Source: Kordiimonas aestuarii
Lineage (GTDB): Bacteria; Pseudomonadota; Alphaproteobacteria; Sphingomonadales; Kordiimonadaceae
Direction of reading: 5' to 3'
DNA length: 64,000 bases
Assembly (NCBI RefSeq): GCF_025574465.1
Contig: NZ_JAOBPP010000016.1
Location: 101,872 to 165,871 of the forward strand
Shown: piece after piece, positions 8,398 through 16,681 of the stretch
How the letters are laid out: each line of letters starts with the position of its first letter
How positions within the stretch are numbered: the first letter of the stretch is position 1
Program-made: the position numbers and the translations under genes
Notes under the pieces: model-generated
Seen by the model: the letters and a program-made list of their open reading frames with translations, nothing else
Told to the model about the DNA's origin: nothing
Databases searched by the model: none

Positions 8398-9816
8398 GTG
8401 ACGCTGAAACAAATCTGGCAAGCTGCCATGCTATGTGTGGCTATGGTGTCATTTGAAGGATATGCGATGGCTGAAGACAAAACCGCGGTCGACCTTGTGG
8501 TCCATGGCCGCTATGTGGTGACGATGGACGGCGCGCAGGACGTGATTGAAAACGGCGCTGTGGCGGTGAAGGACGGCGCGATTGTCGCCGTCGGCACCGA
8601 CGCGGATATCGCAAGCGCCTATGACGCAGCGGAGAGCATCAGCGGCGAGAACCGCGTGTTGATGCCGGGTTTTGTGAACGGCCACACCCACACCGCCATG
8701 GTGTTGTTTCGTGGTATGGCCGATGACTTGGCATTGATGACATGGCTGCAGGAATATATCTTCCCGATGGAAGGCCGCTATGTGGACCCGGCTTTTATCG
8801 AGGTCGGCTCAGAGCTTGCCTGCTGGGAGATGATTCAGGGCGGCACGACGAGTTTCGTGGACATGTATTTCTATCCCGAGGTGATTGCGGGCGTGGTGGA
8901 CCGGTGCGGTCTGCGCGCTGTCATCGCGGCACCGATGATCGATTTCCCGAGCCCCGGTTTCAAGGGCTGGGATGACAGCTTTGCGGCTGGTGTGAAATTC
9001 GTTGAGGACTGGCAGGGCAAACATGCCCGCATCACGCCTGCGCTCGCGCCCCACGCACCCTATACGGTCTCGAAGGAGCATCTGGCGCTGGTGACGGCCA
9101 AGGCGAAAGAGCTTGGCGCGCCAATCTCGATCCATATCGCCGAGGACAAGGCGGAACTGAAAACCGTGGGCGATAAATACGGCATCACGTCGGTGGAGCT
9201 AATGCAGGAAGTCGGCATGACGGATGTCACCACCGTTGCCGCCCACGTGGTGTGGCCCACTGAAAGCGACATGAAAACGCTGGCGGCATCGAAGGTCGGT
9301 GCGATCCATAACCCCACCTCGAACCTCAAGACCGCGGCGGGCATTGCGCCCATCCCGGCCATGCTGGCCGCTGGTGTGAAAGTTGGCCTTGGTACCGACG
9401 GCGCGGCTTCGAACAATGACCTTGATATGTGGGAAGAACTGCGGCTCGCGGCGCTGTTGCACAAGGGTGCGGGTGGTGACCCGACCGTGGTGCCCGCGCG
9501 TGCCGCACTGAATATGGCGACAAAAGGCGGCGCCGAAGCCGTGGGTCTTGGTGAGATGACCGGCAGCCTTGAGGCAGGCAAACGCGCCGATATGATACAG
9601 GTCTCGCTCGACAGCCTGCGCCTGAGCCCGCTTTATGATGTCATGTCCCAGCTTGTATATGCCGCTGGCGCGCGTGACGTAGTGACCACCGTTGTGGACG
9701 GCAAGGTGCTGATGGCGGACGGCAAGGTGCTGACGGTGGATGAGGACGCCCTGCGCGCCAAGGTGAAGACGGTCGCAGACAAGATCCGCGCTGACCTCGA
9801 CGCCAAAAAACAATAA
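8398..9816 (+). CDS. exported amidohydrolase of the MtaD / SAH-MTA deaminase (ATZ/TRZ) family
   Basis: A 472-residue protein starting at a GTG (8398). Residues 1-25 form a signal peptide (MTLKQIWQAAMLCVAMVSF then YAMA before EDKTAV), which is unusual because family members are normally cytoplasmic. The catalytic layout is intact: NGHTHTAMVLFRG with the HxH metal ligands near residue 97, APHAPYTVS, SIHIAEDKAE, AAHVVWP and GTDGAASNNDLDMWEE. Relatives deaminate S-adenosylhomocysteine, 5-methylthioadenosine, guanine or triazines. A periplasmic location would fit scavenging of purine-type compounds, as with the exported adenosine deaminase at 56582. Stands alone between the AraC gene and fdsG. Confidence 0.8.
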   Translation: MTLKQIWQAAMLCVAMVSFEGYAMAEDKTAVDLVVHGRYVVTMDGAQDVIENGAVAVKDGAIVAVGTDADIASAYDAAESISGENRVLMPGFVNGHTHTAMVLFRGMADDLALMTWLQEYIFPMEGRYVDPAFIEVGSELACWEMIQGGTTSFVDMYFYPEVIAGVVDRCGLRAVIAAPMIDFPSPGFKGWDDSFAAGVKFVEDWQGKHARITPALAPHAPYTVSKEHLALVTAKAKELGAPISIHIAEDKAELKTVGDKYGITSVELMQEVGMTDVTTVAAHVVWPTESDMKTLAASKVGAIHNPTSNLKTAAGIAPIPAMLAAGVKVGLGTDGAASNNDLDMWEELRLAALLHKGAGGDPTVVPARAALNMATKGGAEAVGLGEMTGSLEAGKRADMIQVSLDSLRLSPLYDVMSQLVYAAGARDVVTTVVDGKVLMADGKVLTVDEDALRAKVKTVADKIRADLDAKKQ

Positions 9817-9902
9817 TACAGGTGGCGGGTACCGTTGCCCGCCGCACCACACAATAACAAGCATAAGTGACACCCGGATCACGGGTGCGGGAGGGGCTTG
9901 AA

Positions 9903-10382
9903 GTGACTGACGCCAAGGCGCAGAATGTAGGCGCTATGGATGCGCTTATCGCAAAATATGTGGGTGTACAGGGCGGCCTGATGCGTGCGCTTCTCGCGCT
10001 GCAGGAGGCTGATGGCTATATCGATGCCAGCGCGCTGCCGAAGCTCGCCGCCGCCTTTAACCTGACGAAGGCCGAGGTCAAGGGTGTCATCAGCTTTTAT
10101 GATGATTTTGCCCGCGCGCCGAAGGGCGAGCATGTGTTGCGCCTTTGCCAGGCGGAAGCCTGCCAGGCTGTTGGCGCACGCGAGTTGACACAGCATGCGT
10201 GTGAAAGAGCCGATGTTGCCATGGGGGATACCCGCATGGATGGCCGCATCACCATTGAGCCGGTCTATTGCCTTGGCCTATGTGCAAACGGCCCCGCCGC
10301 GATGGTGGACGGCAAGCTGAAGGCAGCGGTGGGTGAAGCCGATATCGACGCTCTTCTGGATGCATGGGAGCATGAGGCATGA
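9903..10382 (+). CDS. fdsG: NAD-dependent formate dehydrogenase gamma subunit (NuoE-like)
   Basis: The GTG at 9903 is chosen because GGGAGGGG lies 6 nt upstream; a GTG at 9867 has no such site. The 159-residue product is a NuoE-type thioredoxin-fold [2Fe-2S] protein. The cluster cysteines are in LCQAEACQAVG and VYCLGLCANGPAAMVDG (C-x4-C and C-x3-C). The helical N-terminus GGLMRALLALQEADGYID matches the family. It passes electrons from FdsA to FdsB in the cytoplasmic FdsGBA complex, which oxidises formate to CO2 with NAD+. Its stop overlaps the fdsB start (ATGA), so the subunits are translationally coupled. Confidence 0.93.
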   Translation: MTDAKAQNVGAMDALIAKYVGVQGGLMRALLALQEADGYIDASALPKLAAAFNLTKAEVKGVISFYDDFARAPKGEHVLRLCQAEACQAVGARELTQHACERADVAMGDTRMDGRITIEPVYCLGLCANGPAAMVDGKLKAAVGEADIDALLDAWEHEA

Positions 10383-11905
10383 CCCGTATCTTTATCCCGC
10401 TCGACAGTGTCGCGGTCGCCCTTGGTGCCGATGAAGTTGCTGAAAAGCTCAAAGCTCAAGATGGTGTGGAGGTTGTCCGCAATGGCAGCCGTGGCATGCT
10501 GTGGTTGGAGCCGCTTGTGGAAGTGGAAACCGCCAAGGGCCGTATCGCCTATGGTCCGGTGACGGGAGCCGATGTGGGCAGTTTGCTGGCTGCCGGTTTC
10601 CTCGAGGGTGCGGACCATGCGCTTTGCCTTGGCCTGACGGAAGAGATCGACTTCCTTAAAAAACAGGAACGCCTGACCTTCGCGCGCTGCGGTGTGACGG
10701 ACCCGCTTTGCCTCAAAGATTACAAGGCCCATGGCGACCTCTCCGGCCTCCGTAAGGCGCTTGCCTTGGAACCGCAGGATATTGCGGAAGAGGTCATGAC
10801 CTCAGGCCTGCGGGGTCGCGGTGGTGCTGCCTTCCCGGCCGGTATCAAATGGAAAACCGTTCTGGGGGCAACCGCCACGCAAAAATACATCGTCTGCAAC
10901 GCGGATGAGGGCGACAGCGGCACCTTCGCTGATCGCATGATCATGGAGGGTGACCCCTACCTGCTGATTGAAGGCATGATTATCGCCGGGCTGGGCACGG
11001 GCGCGAGCAAGGGTTTTGTCTACCTGCGCAGCGAATATCCGGTGGCGAAAGCGGTGTTCTCAGAAGCGCTTGAGAATGCGTATGCCGACGGGCTTCTGGG
11101 CGACAATATCCTTGGCTCCGGCAAAGCATTTGATCTTGAGCTGTTCATGGGGGCAGGGGCTTATATTTGTGGCGAGGAAACCTCGCTGCTGGATAGCCTT
11201 GAAGGCAAACGAGGGCAGGTGCGCGCCAAGCCACCGCTACCGGCGCTTGAAGGCCTCAATGGCAAGCCGACGCTTGTGCATAACGTTATTTCGCTCTGTG
11301 CCGTGCCGACGATCCTCGCGGAAGGTGGTGCGTTCTATAAGGACTACGGCATGGGGCGGTCTACCGGCACGATGCCGTTCCAGCTTGCGGGGAACATCAA
11401 ACATGGCGGGCTTGTTGAAAAGGCCTTCGGTGTCAGTTTGCGGGAACTGGTGGAAGGTTTTGGTGGTGGCACGCGTTCAGGGCGCGCGATCAAGACGGCG
11501 CAGGTGGGCGGGCCGCTGGGGGCCTATATCCCGCCCGCCCTTATGGACACGCCGATGGACTATGAAAGCTTCGCTAAAATTGGCGCAGGTGTGGGTCATG
11601 GTGGTATAGTGCTTTATGACGACACGGCTGACATGGCGGCGCAGGCCAAATATGCCTTCGATTTTTGCGCCCATGAAAGCTGCGGCAAATGCACGCCGTG
11701 CCGAATTGGTGCGGTGCGCGGCTCGGAAGTGATGGCAAAGGTCATTGCGGGCACCGACGTGCACGGGAACCTTGAACTGATTGATGACCTCTGTGAGGTC
11801 ATGACGGACGGGTCGCTTTGTGCCATGGGCGGCATGACCCCGATCCCGGTGATGAGTGCGATAAAGCACTTCCCGGATGATTTCCTGAAGGGAGACAAGG
11901 AATGA
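10379..11905 (+). CDS. fdsB: NAD-dependent formate dehydrogenase beta subunit (NuoF-like flavoprotein)
   Basis: A 508-residue protein with a short thioredoxin-like N-terminal extension (about residues 1-110) fused to a NuoF-type core. The NADH/FMN motifs are GLRGRGGAAFPAGIKW (near 142), NADEGDSGTFADRM and GAGAYICGEETSLL. The [4Fe-4S] motif ESCGKCTPCRIG lies near residue 430. It carries FMN and the iron-sulfur cluster that reduces NAD+. It overlaps both neighbours by 4 bp, leaving one tight fdsG-fdsB-fdsA transcript. The fusion of a thioredoxin-like domain to the NuoF core is normal for FdsB and separates it from true NuoF. Confidence 0.94.
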   Translation: MTRIFIPLDSVAVALGADEVAEKLKAQDGVEVVRNGSRGMLWLEPLVEVETAKGRIAYGPVTGADVGSLLAAGFLEGADHALCLGLTEEIDFLKKQERLTFARCGVTDPLCLKDYKAHGDLSGLRKALALEPQDIAEEVMTSGLRGRGGAAFPAGIKWKTVLGATATQKYIVCNADEGDSGTFADRMIMEGDPYLLIEGMIIAGLGTGASKGFVYLRSEYPVAKAVFSEALENAYADGLLGDNILGSGKAFDLELFMGAGAYICGEETSLLDSLEGKRGQVRAKPPLPALEGLNGKPTLVHNVISLCAVPTILAEGGAFYKDYGMGRSTGTMPFQLAGNIKHGGLVEKAFGVSLRELVEGFGGGTRSGRAIKTAQVGGPLGAYIPPALMDTPMDYESFAKIGAGVGHGGIVLYDDTADMAAQAKYAFDFCAHESCGKCTPCRIGAVRGSEVMAKVIAGTDVHGNLELIDDLCEVMTDGSLCAMGGMTPIPVMSAIKHFPDDFLKGDKE

Positions 11906-14742
11906 CCCTTCTCAAAGAAACAGATTATGGCACGCCTGAGGTGATGTCGGGTGAGGCTGTCACGCTTGAGATTGACGGCCAAACCGTCACGGTGCCCAAG
12001 GGCACCAGCATCATGCGCGCGGCGAAAGAAGCCGGTATCGGCATCCCCAAACTGTGCGCGACCGATATGGTTGATGCGTTTGGTTCCTGCCGCATGTGCC
12101 TTGTGGAAATTGAAGGCCGCAAAGGCACACCGTCGTCATGCACCGCGCTCGCGGAAGAGGGACTGGTGGTCAAAACCCAGACCAGCCGCCTCGCACGCCT
12201 CAGGCGCGGGGTGATGGAGCTTTATATCTCCGACCACCCGCTGGATTGCCTGACCTGCCCCACGAACGGAGACTGCGAGTTGCAGGACATGGCGGGTGCT
12301 GTGGGCCTTCGTGATGTGCGCTACGGCTACGCGGGCGAGAACCACCTCGATCTGGCGAAGGACGAAAGCACACCCTATTTCACCTATGATCCTTCAAAAT
12401 GCATCGTCTGCTCGCGCTGCGTGCGGGCGTGTGATGAGGTGCAGGGCACCTTGGCGCTTACGATTGAGGGCAGGGGTTTTGGCTCCCGCGTGGCGACGGG
12501 TGCGGATGACTTTTTCTCCAGCGAATGTGTCTCCTGCGGGGCCTGCGTACAGGCTTGCCCCACGGCGACCTTGTCGGAAACCGCGCTCATTGAGCACGGC
12601 GTGCCGGACCGCACGGTGCTGACCACCTGCGCCTATTGCGGTGTGGGTTGTGAGTTCAAGGCCGAGCTGAAGGGTGATCAGGTTGTGCGCATGGTGCCCC
12701 ACAAGGGCGGCAAGGCCAACCACGGGCATAGCTGCGTGAAAGGCCGCTTCGCCTGGGGCTATGCGACCCATAAGGACCGCATGACCAAACCGATGATCCG
12801 CGAGCATATCGATGAGCCGTGGCGCGAGGTCAGTTGGGATGAGGCGATTGGCTTCGCCGCCGATAAGCTTAAGAAAACGCAAGCGAAATACGGCCGCAAG
12901 TCCATTGGCGGCATCACCTCTTCCCGCTGTACGATCGAGGAAGTGTGGGTGATGCAGAAGCTGATCCGCACCGCCTTCGGCAACAACAATGTGGATACCT
13001 GCGCGCGGGTTTGCCATTCGCCCACGGGTTATGGCCTCAAGCAGACCTTTGGCACCAGCGCAGGCACGCAAGACTTTGATTCTGTGGAAGATGCCGATGT
13101 TATCATGGTCATCGGCGCCAACCCGACGGATGCGCACCCGGTGTTCGCCTCCCAGATGAAACGGCGGCTTCGGCAGGGGGCGAAGCTTATTATCCTCGAC
13201 CCACGCCAGATCGACCTTGTGAAAACCCCGCATGTGAAAGCGGATTATCACCTGCCGCTTTTGCCCGGCACCAATGTGGCGATGATTAATGCGCTCGCGC
13301 ATGTGGTTGTCAGTGAAGGGCTGGTCGACGAAAAGTTCGTGCGTGAGCGCTGCGAAGTGGACGCGTTTGATGAGTGGAAAAACTTCATCCTCGATCCTGT
13401 CAACTCGCCAGAGAATGTCGCCAAGATCGCGGGCGTGAGTGCGGAAGATATCCGTGGGGCGGCAAGACTTTACGCGACCGGTGGCAACGGTGCCATCTAC
13501 TATGGCTTGGGCGTGACCGAGCACAGTCAGGGGTCGACCATGGTCATGGGTATGGCCAACCTTGTGATGGCCACCGGCAACATCGGTCGCCGCGGTGTGG
13601 GACTTAACCCGCTCAGGGGCCAGAACAATGTTCAGGGCTCGTGCGATATGGGCTCTTTCCCGCATGAATTCTCAGGCTACCGGCCGGTTTCGGATGATGC
13701 GGTGCGCGCGGAATTTGAAGCCGCGTGGGGCATGAGCCTTGACGGTGAGCCCGGGTTCCGCATCCCGAACATGTTTGATGAAGCGGTCGCCGGCACGTTC
13801 AAGGCCATCTATGTACAGGGGGAGGATATCGCGCAAAGCGACCCCAATACCCTGCATGTGGAAGCGGCGCTCAGGTCGATGGAATGTGTGATCGTGCAGG
13901 ACCTTTTCCTCAATGAAACCGCGCGTTTCGCGCACGTGTTTTTGCCCGGCACCAGCTTTCTGGAGAAAGACGGAACCTTCATTAATGCGGAGCGCCGTTT
14001 GGGGCGGGTGCGGCCGGTGATGAAGTCCAAAACCGGACTGGATGAATGGCAGGTGACAGCGAAGCTCTCGGAAGCGATGGGCACCGCGATGGTGTACCGA
14101 AACGCCAGCGACATCATGGACGAAATCGCGGCGCTGACTCCCACTTTCAAGGGTGTTTCCTTCAATCGGCTTGACCGGGAGGGCAGCGTGCAGTGGCCGT
14201 GTAATGACGCAGCGCCCGCGGGTACGCCCATCATGCATGTTGACGGCTTTGTGCGCGGTAAGGGCTTGTTTATCCTCACGGAATATGTGCCGACAACGGA
14301 GAAGACCAACCGCAAATTCCCACTGATTTTGACCACAGGCCGTATCCTCAGCCAGTATAATGTGGGCGCGCAAACCCGCCGCACGGACAACAACCGCTGG
14401 ATGGAAGAAGACGTGCTGGAAATTCACGAAAGTGACGCTGAGGTGCGCGGCATTCATGACGGTGACTGGGTGGCCGTGCGCTCCCGCAAGGGGGAGACGA
14501 CGTTGCGCGCCAATATCTCCGGCCGCATGGCGCCGGGCGTGGTCTATACCACCTTCCACCACCCGGAAACCGGCGCGAATGTCATCACCACCGAGAACTC
14601 TGACTGGGCGACGAATTGCCCGGAATACAAGGTGACAGCGGTGGAAGTGACGCCCGCAAACCACCGGTCAGACTGGCAGGAAAGCTATGCCCGCGAGGCC
14701 CCCAAAATGCGGCGGGTGAAAGCCCCCGCGGCGGCGGAATAG
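11902..14742 (+). CDS. fdsA: NAD-dependent formate dehydrogenase alpha subunit (molybdopterin catalytic subunit)
   Basis: A 946-residue catalytic subunit. The N-terminus has a NuoG-like region: a [2Fe-2S] ferredoxin (LCATDMVDAFGSCRMC with the later Cys in PSSCTALAEE), the HPLDCLTCPTNGDCELQ site and two [4Fe-4S] motifs (CIVCSRCVRAC, CVSCGACVQAC). The FdhF-type core follows, with its own cluster (CAYCGVGC, near 243-250) and the bis-MGD domains. The molybdenum ligand is Cys371 in NVDTCARVCHSPT, so the enzyme uses cysteine and not selenocysteine, and no in-frame UGA is needed. It oxidises formate in the cytoplasm. Codon use matches the neighbours. Confidence 0.95.
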   Translation: MTLLKETDYGTPEVMSGEAVTLEIDGQTVTVPKGTSIMRAAKEAGIGIPKLCATDMVDAFGSCRMCLVEIEGRKGTPSSCTALAEEGLVVKTQTSRLARLRRGVMELYISDHPLDCLTCPTNGDCELQDMAGAVGLRDVRYGYAGENHLDLAKDESTPYFTYDPSKCIVCSRCVRACDEVQGTLALTIEGRGFGSRVATGADDFFSSECVSCGACVQACPTATLSETALIEHGVPDRTVLTTCAYCGVGCEFKAELKGDQVVRMVPHKGGKANHGHSCVKGRFAWGYATHKDRMTKPMIREHIDEPWREVSWDEAIGFAADKLKKTQAKYGRKSIGGITSSRCTIEEVWVMQKLIRTAFGNNNVDTCARVCHSPTGYGLKQTFGTSAGTQDFDSVEDADVIMVIGANPTDAHPVFASQMKRRLRQGAKLIILDPRQIDLVKTPHVKADYHLPLLPGTNVAMINALAHVVVSEGLVDEKFVRERCEVDAFDEWKNFILDPVNSPENVAKIAGVSAEDIRGAARLYATGGNGAIYYGLGVTEHSQGSTMVMGMANLVMATGNIGRRGVGLNPLRGQNNVQGSCDMGSFPHEFSGYRPVSDDAVRAEFEAAWGMSLDGEPGFRIPNMFDEAVAGTFKAIYVQGEDIAQSDPNTLHVEAALRSMECVIVQDLFLNETARFAHVFLPGTSFLEKDGTFINAERRLGRVRPVMKSKTGLDEWQVTAKLSEAMGTAMVYRNASDIMDEIAALTPTFKGVSFNRLDREGSVQWPCNDAAPAGTPIMHVDGFVRGKGLFILTEYVPTTEKTNRKFPLILTTGRILSQYNVGAQTRRTDNNRWMEEDVLEIHESDAEVRGIHDGDWVAVRSRKGETTLRANISGRMAPGVVYTTFHHPETGANVITTENSDWATNCPEYKVTAVEVTPANHRSDWQESYAREAPKMRRVKAPAAAE

Positions 14743-14743
14743 G

Positions 14744-14832
14744 GTGCGCGGAACTGTGCGGAATCCGTGCGAAAATTGTGCGGGGTTTGTGCGAAACCTG
14801 TGCGGGGTATGCGCGGAAAATGCGCATGATGT
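14744..14832. repeat. 11-bp-periodic tandem repeat between fdsA and fdhD
   Basis: GTGCG or its variant GCGC(G/A) recurs at 14744, 14756, 14767, 14778, 14789, 14800, 14811 and 14822, i.e. a 12-bp step and then six exact 11-bp steps. Unit tails alternate between GAA-like and GGGTT-like. The array fills almost the whole gap between the fdsA stop and the fdhD start and ends beside a GAGCATGCTC palindrome (14833-14842). Period 11 is not a multiple of 3, so it is not a coding repeat, and it is close to one helical turn. Confidence 0.8.
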
Positions 14833-14844
14833 GAGCATGCTCGC

Positions 14845-15645
14845 ATGAGTGCGCCGGATGGGCCAAAAAACGCCGCCCTCTGGCAGGCTGACCTCACCGT
14901 CACCGGCTATCAGGACGGGGCCACCGTTCAGTGGCACGTGCCCGAGGAAGCGCCGGTTGCGCTCATCTACAATGGCCTCACCTTCGCGGTGATGCTGGCG
15001 AGTCCCGCAGACCTGACGGATTTTATCACGGGCTTCTCGCTGACGGAAGGCATTGTTGATGCGCCGGGCGATATTTCAAAAATTGAAATTGGCGAACGGC
15101 GGCAGGGCATCGATATATATATCACCATCACCCCACGCTGTTTTGAACGGCTGAGCCTGAGGCAGAACCGGCGGTCGATGGAGGGGCGCACCAGTTGTGG
15201 CCTCTGTGGCATCGACAGTGCCGAACGCCTGTTCGAAAGCCTGCCCAGGGTGGCGGCGCACAAAAAGGCGCTTGATAGCAGGGTGGTGGCCAAGGCGGCG
15301 ACCGCGCTGACGGGCATGCAACCCCTGAAGCAGATCAACAAGTCCGTGCACGGCGCGGCCTATGTGTCGGACGAGGGCGTGGTGATACTGGTGCGTGAGG
15401 ATGTCGGGCGGCATAACGCGCTGGATAAACTTATCGGCGCCATGGCGCGGGAAGGCGTCAGCGTGGCGGATGGTTTTGTCCTGATGACCAGCCGCGCCTC
15501 GTTTGAGATTGTCGAGAAAGCCGCGCGGTCCGGCGCACGGGCACTGGTGGCGCTGTCGGCCCCCACGGGTTTTGCCATCAGGCGCGCGGCGGAAGCCAAC
15601 ATGACCCTCGCCAACTTCAGCCGGGACGGCCTGACAGTTTTCTAG
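14845..15645 (+). CDS. fdhD: formate dehydrogenase accessory sulfurtransferase
   Basis: A 266-residue FdhD/FdsC-type protein. It moves sulfur from a cysteine desulfurase to the molybdenum cofactor of formate dehydrogenase, which is required for activity. The signature cysteine loop is GRTSCGLCGIDS (near residue 115) and the conserved C-terminal motif is VREDVGRHNALDKLIG. Located 102 bp after fdsA in the same direction, the usual fdsG-B-A-C order. No good Shine-Dalgarno sequence precedes the ATG at 14845; its translation initiation region is occupied by the 11-bp repeat and a palindrome. The stop overlaps the convergent nitroreductase gene by 4 bp, and no fdsD gene follows. Confidence 0.93.
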   Translation: MSAPDGPKNAALWQADLTVTGYQDGATVQWHVPEEAPVALIYNGLTFAVMLASPADLTDFITGFSLTEGIVDAPGDISKIEIGERRQGIDIYITITPRCFERLSLRQNRRSMEGRTSCGLCGIDSAERLFESLPRVAAHKKALDSRVVAKAATALTGMQPLKQINKSVHGAAYVSDEGVVILVREDVGRHNALDKLIGAMAREGVSVADGFVLMTSRASFEIVEKAARSGARALVALSAPTGFAIRRAAEANMTLANFSRDGLTVF

Positions 15646-16391
15646 GTTCTGGACGGCAGTTTCACACCTTCGGCCGTCCGGCGCGTTGGCGCATAAGCGT
15701 TCACGGGCGCATCTGAAGCATAGCCAAGCGCCATGCCACAGATAAGCTTGTAACCCGGTGGCACGTTAAAACGCGCGCGCACAGGGCTGGCCCAGGTGGC
15801 AAGGGCGGCCTGCGCACAACTGCCGAGGCCACGGGCGTGGGCGGCGAGCGCGAGCGACTGGATGAAGGCGCCAGCGTCCAGTGGGCCATAAGCGCCCAGC
15901 TCATCACTTGCAAAGATAAAGAGCGCGGTGGGCGCGCCGAAAAACGTGAAATTACGACCCATCTGGCGCACGCGCGCGGCCTTGTCTTCGCGGCCGATGC
16001 CCAGCACCCCGTAAAGCCCCTTGCCGGTCTCCCTGTAGCGTTCGTTCAGCTCATCCGGGTAGGTCATGATGGTGTTATGGTCACCGTCCGGCCCGCGAAA
16101 ACCCGCGAGCCACTGCCTGAGCTTGCCAAGGGGTGAGGCCGCGCGGAAGCGCATGCCGCCCTCATAGCGGCTGAGGTAGTCAGCGGATATCGCGCGCGCC
16201 ACATCGCCACTTGCCACCGCAACCCTATAGGGCTGCACATTGCCCCATGAGGGGGCATGCAGAGCATCCGTGAGGATATCATCAACAAGCGCTTCTGGCA
16301 GCGCATCCGAGCGGTAATCCCGCACGCTGCGCCGCGACGCCAGCGCCGTTCGCACGTCCATGCCTGCCTGATGGTTGATATCGTCTGCCAT
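15642..16391 (-). CDS. nitroreductase family protein (FMN-dependent)
   Basis: The ATG at 16389-16391 (MADDINHQAG) follows a GGGGG stretch; a longer upstream frame to 16496 contains no recognisable sequence. The 249-residue protein has the nitroreductase N-terminal motif ALASRRSVRDYRSDALP, with arginines for FMN phosphate, and HAPSWGNVQPYRVAVA. Further motifs are GAFIQSLALAAHARGLGSCAQAALA and a final CGMALGY. Such enzymes reduce nitro, quinone or enone substrates with NAD(P)H. It is convergent with fdhD and has no evident link to formate metabolism. Confidence 0.88.
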   Translation of the reverse strand: MADDINHQAGMDVRTALASRRSVRDYRSDALPEALVDDILTDALHAPSWGNVQPYRVAVASGDVARAISADYLSRYEGGMRFRAASPLGKLRQWLAGFRGPDGDHNTIMTYPDELNERYRETGKGLYGVLGIGREDKAARVRQMGRNFTFFGAPTALFIFASDELGAYGPLDAGAFIQSLALAAHARGLGSCAQAALATWASPVRARFNVPPGYKLICGMALGYASDAPVNAYAPTRRTAEGVKLPSRT

Positions 16392-16507
16392 AAATCCCCC
16401 GTGTGATACCCGATGCAGCCTACCATAGGCCACCCCCGCCCCCGGGCAAAGCGAACACGCCATGCGTGGTTGAATAGGGCGGCGCCAGTGATGCATAGGT
16501 TATGTCA

Positions 16508-16681
16508 TCAAACCCGCTTCACAGCCTGTTTATAGATAAAATTGCTTTCGCGTTTGCCAAGAGCGACGACAACGACCACCACTTCGCCGCCCCGCACTTG
16601 GTAGACGAGGCTGTAATCCGCGCGGCACGGTTTGATTTTGTAACAATCTGCCATGCCGCCCAGACGGTCGGCTGTCACGCT
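16508..16681 (-). pseudogene. C-terminal remnant of a RelE/ParE-superfamily toxin
   Basis: The minus frame reads DRLGGMADCYKIK followed by RADYSLVYQVRGGE, then VVVVVALGKRESNFIYKQA and a stop at 16508. This matches the C-terminal half of RelE toxins, with the conserved Leu-Val-Tyr-Gln-Val strand and the Val-Gly/Ala-Leu-Gly-Lys-Arg end. The N-terminal half and any antitoxin gene are missing. Upstream the frame runs into the end of the sulfotransferase gene (stop at 16675), so the join probably marks a deletion or insertion scar. No promoter or start codon with a ribosome site is visible. Probably non-functional. Confidence 0.7.

Noticed and set aside
12394..13665. 423-codon minus-strand open frame inside fdsA
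   Set aside because: It is a shadow of the GC-rich fdsA reading frame; histidine/arginine-rich with no family features, and fdsA motifs are intact on the plus strand.
14616..14834. 72-codon frame through the 11-bp repeat
   Set aside because: The repeat period is not a multiple of three and the frame largely overlaps the end of fdsA in another phase.
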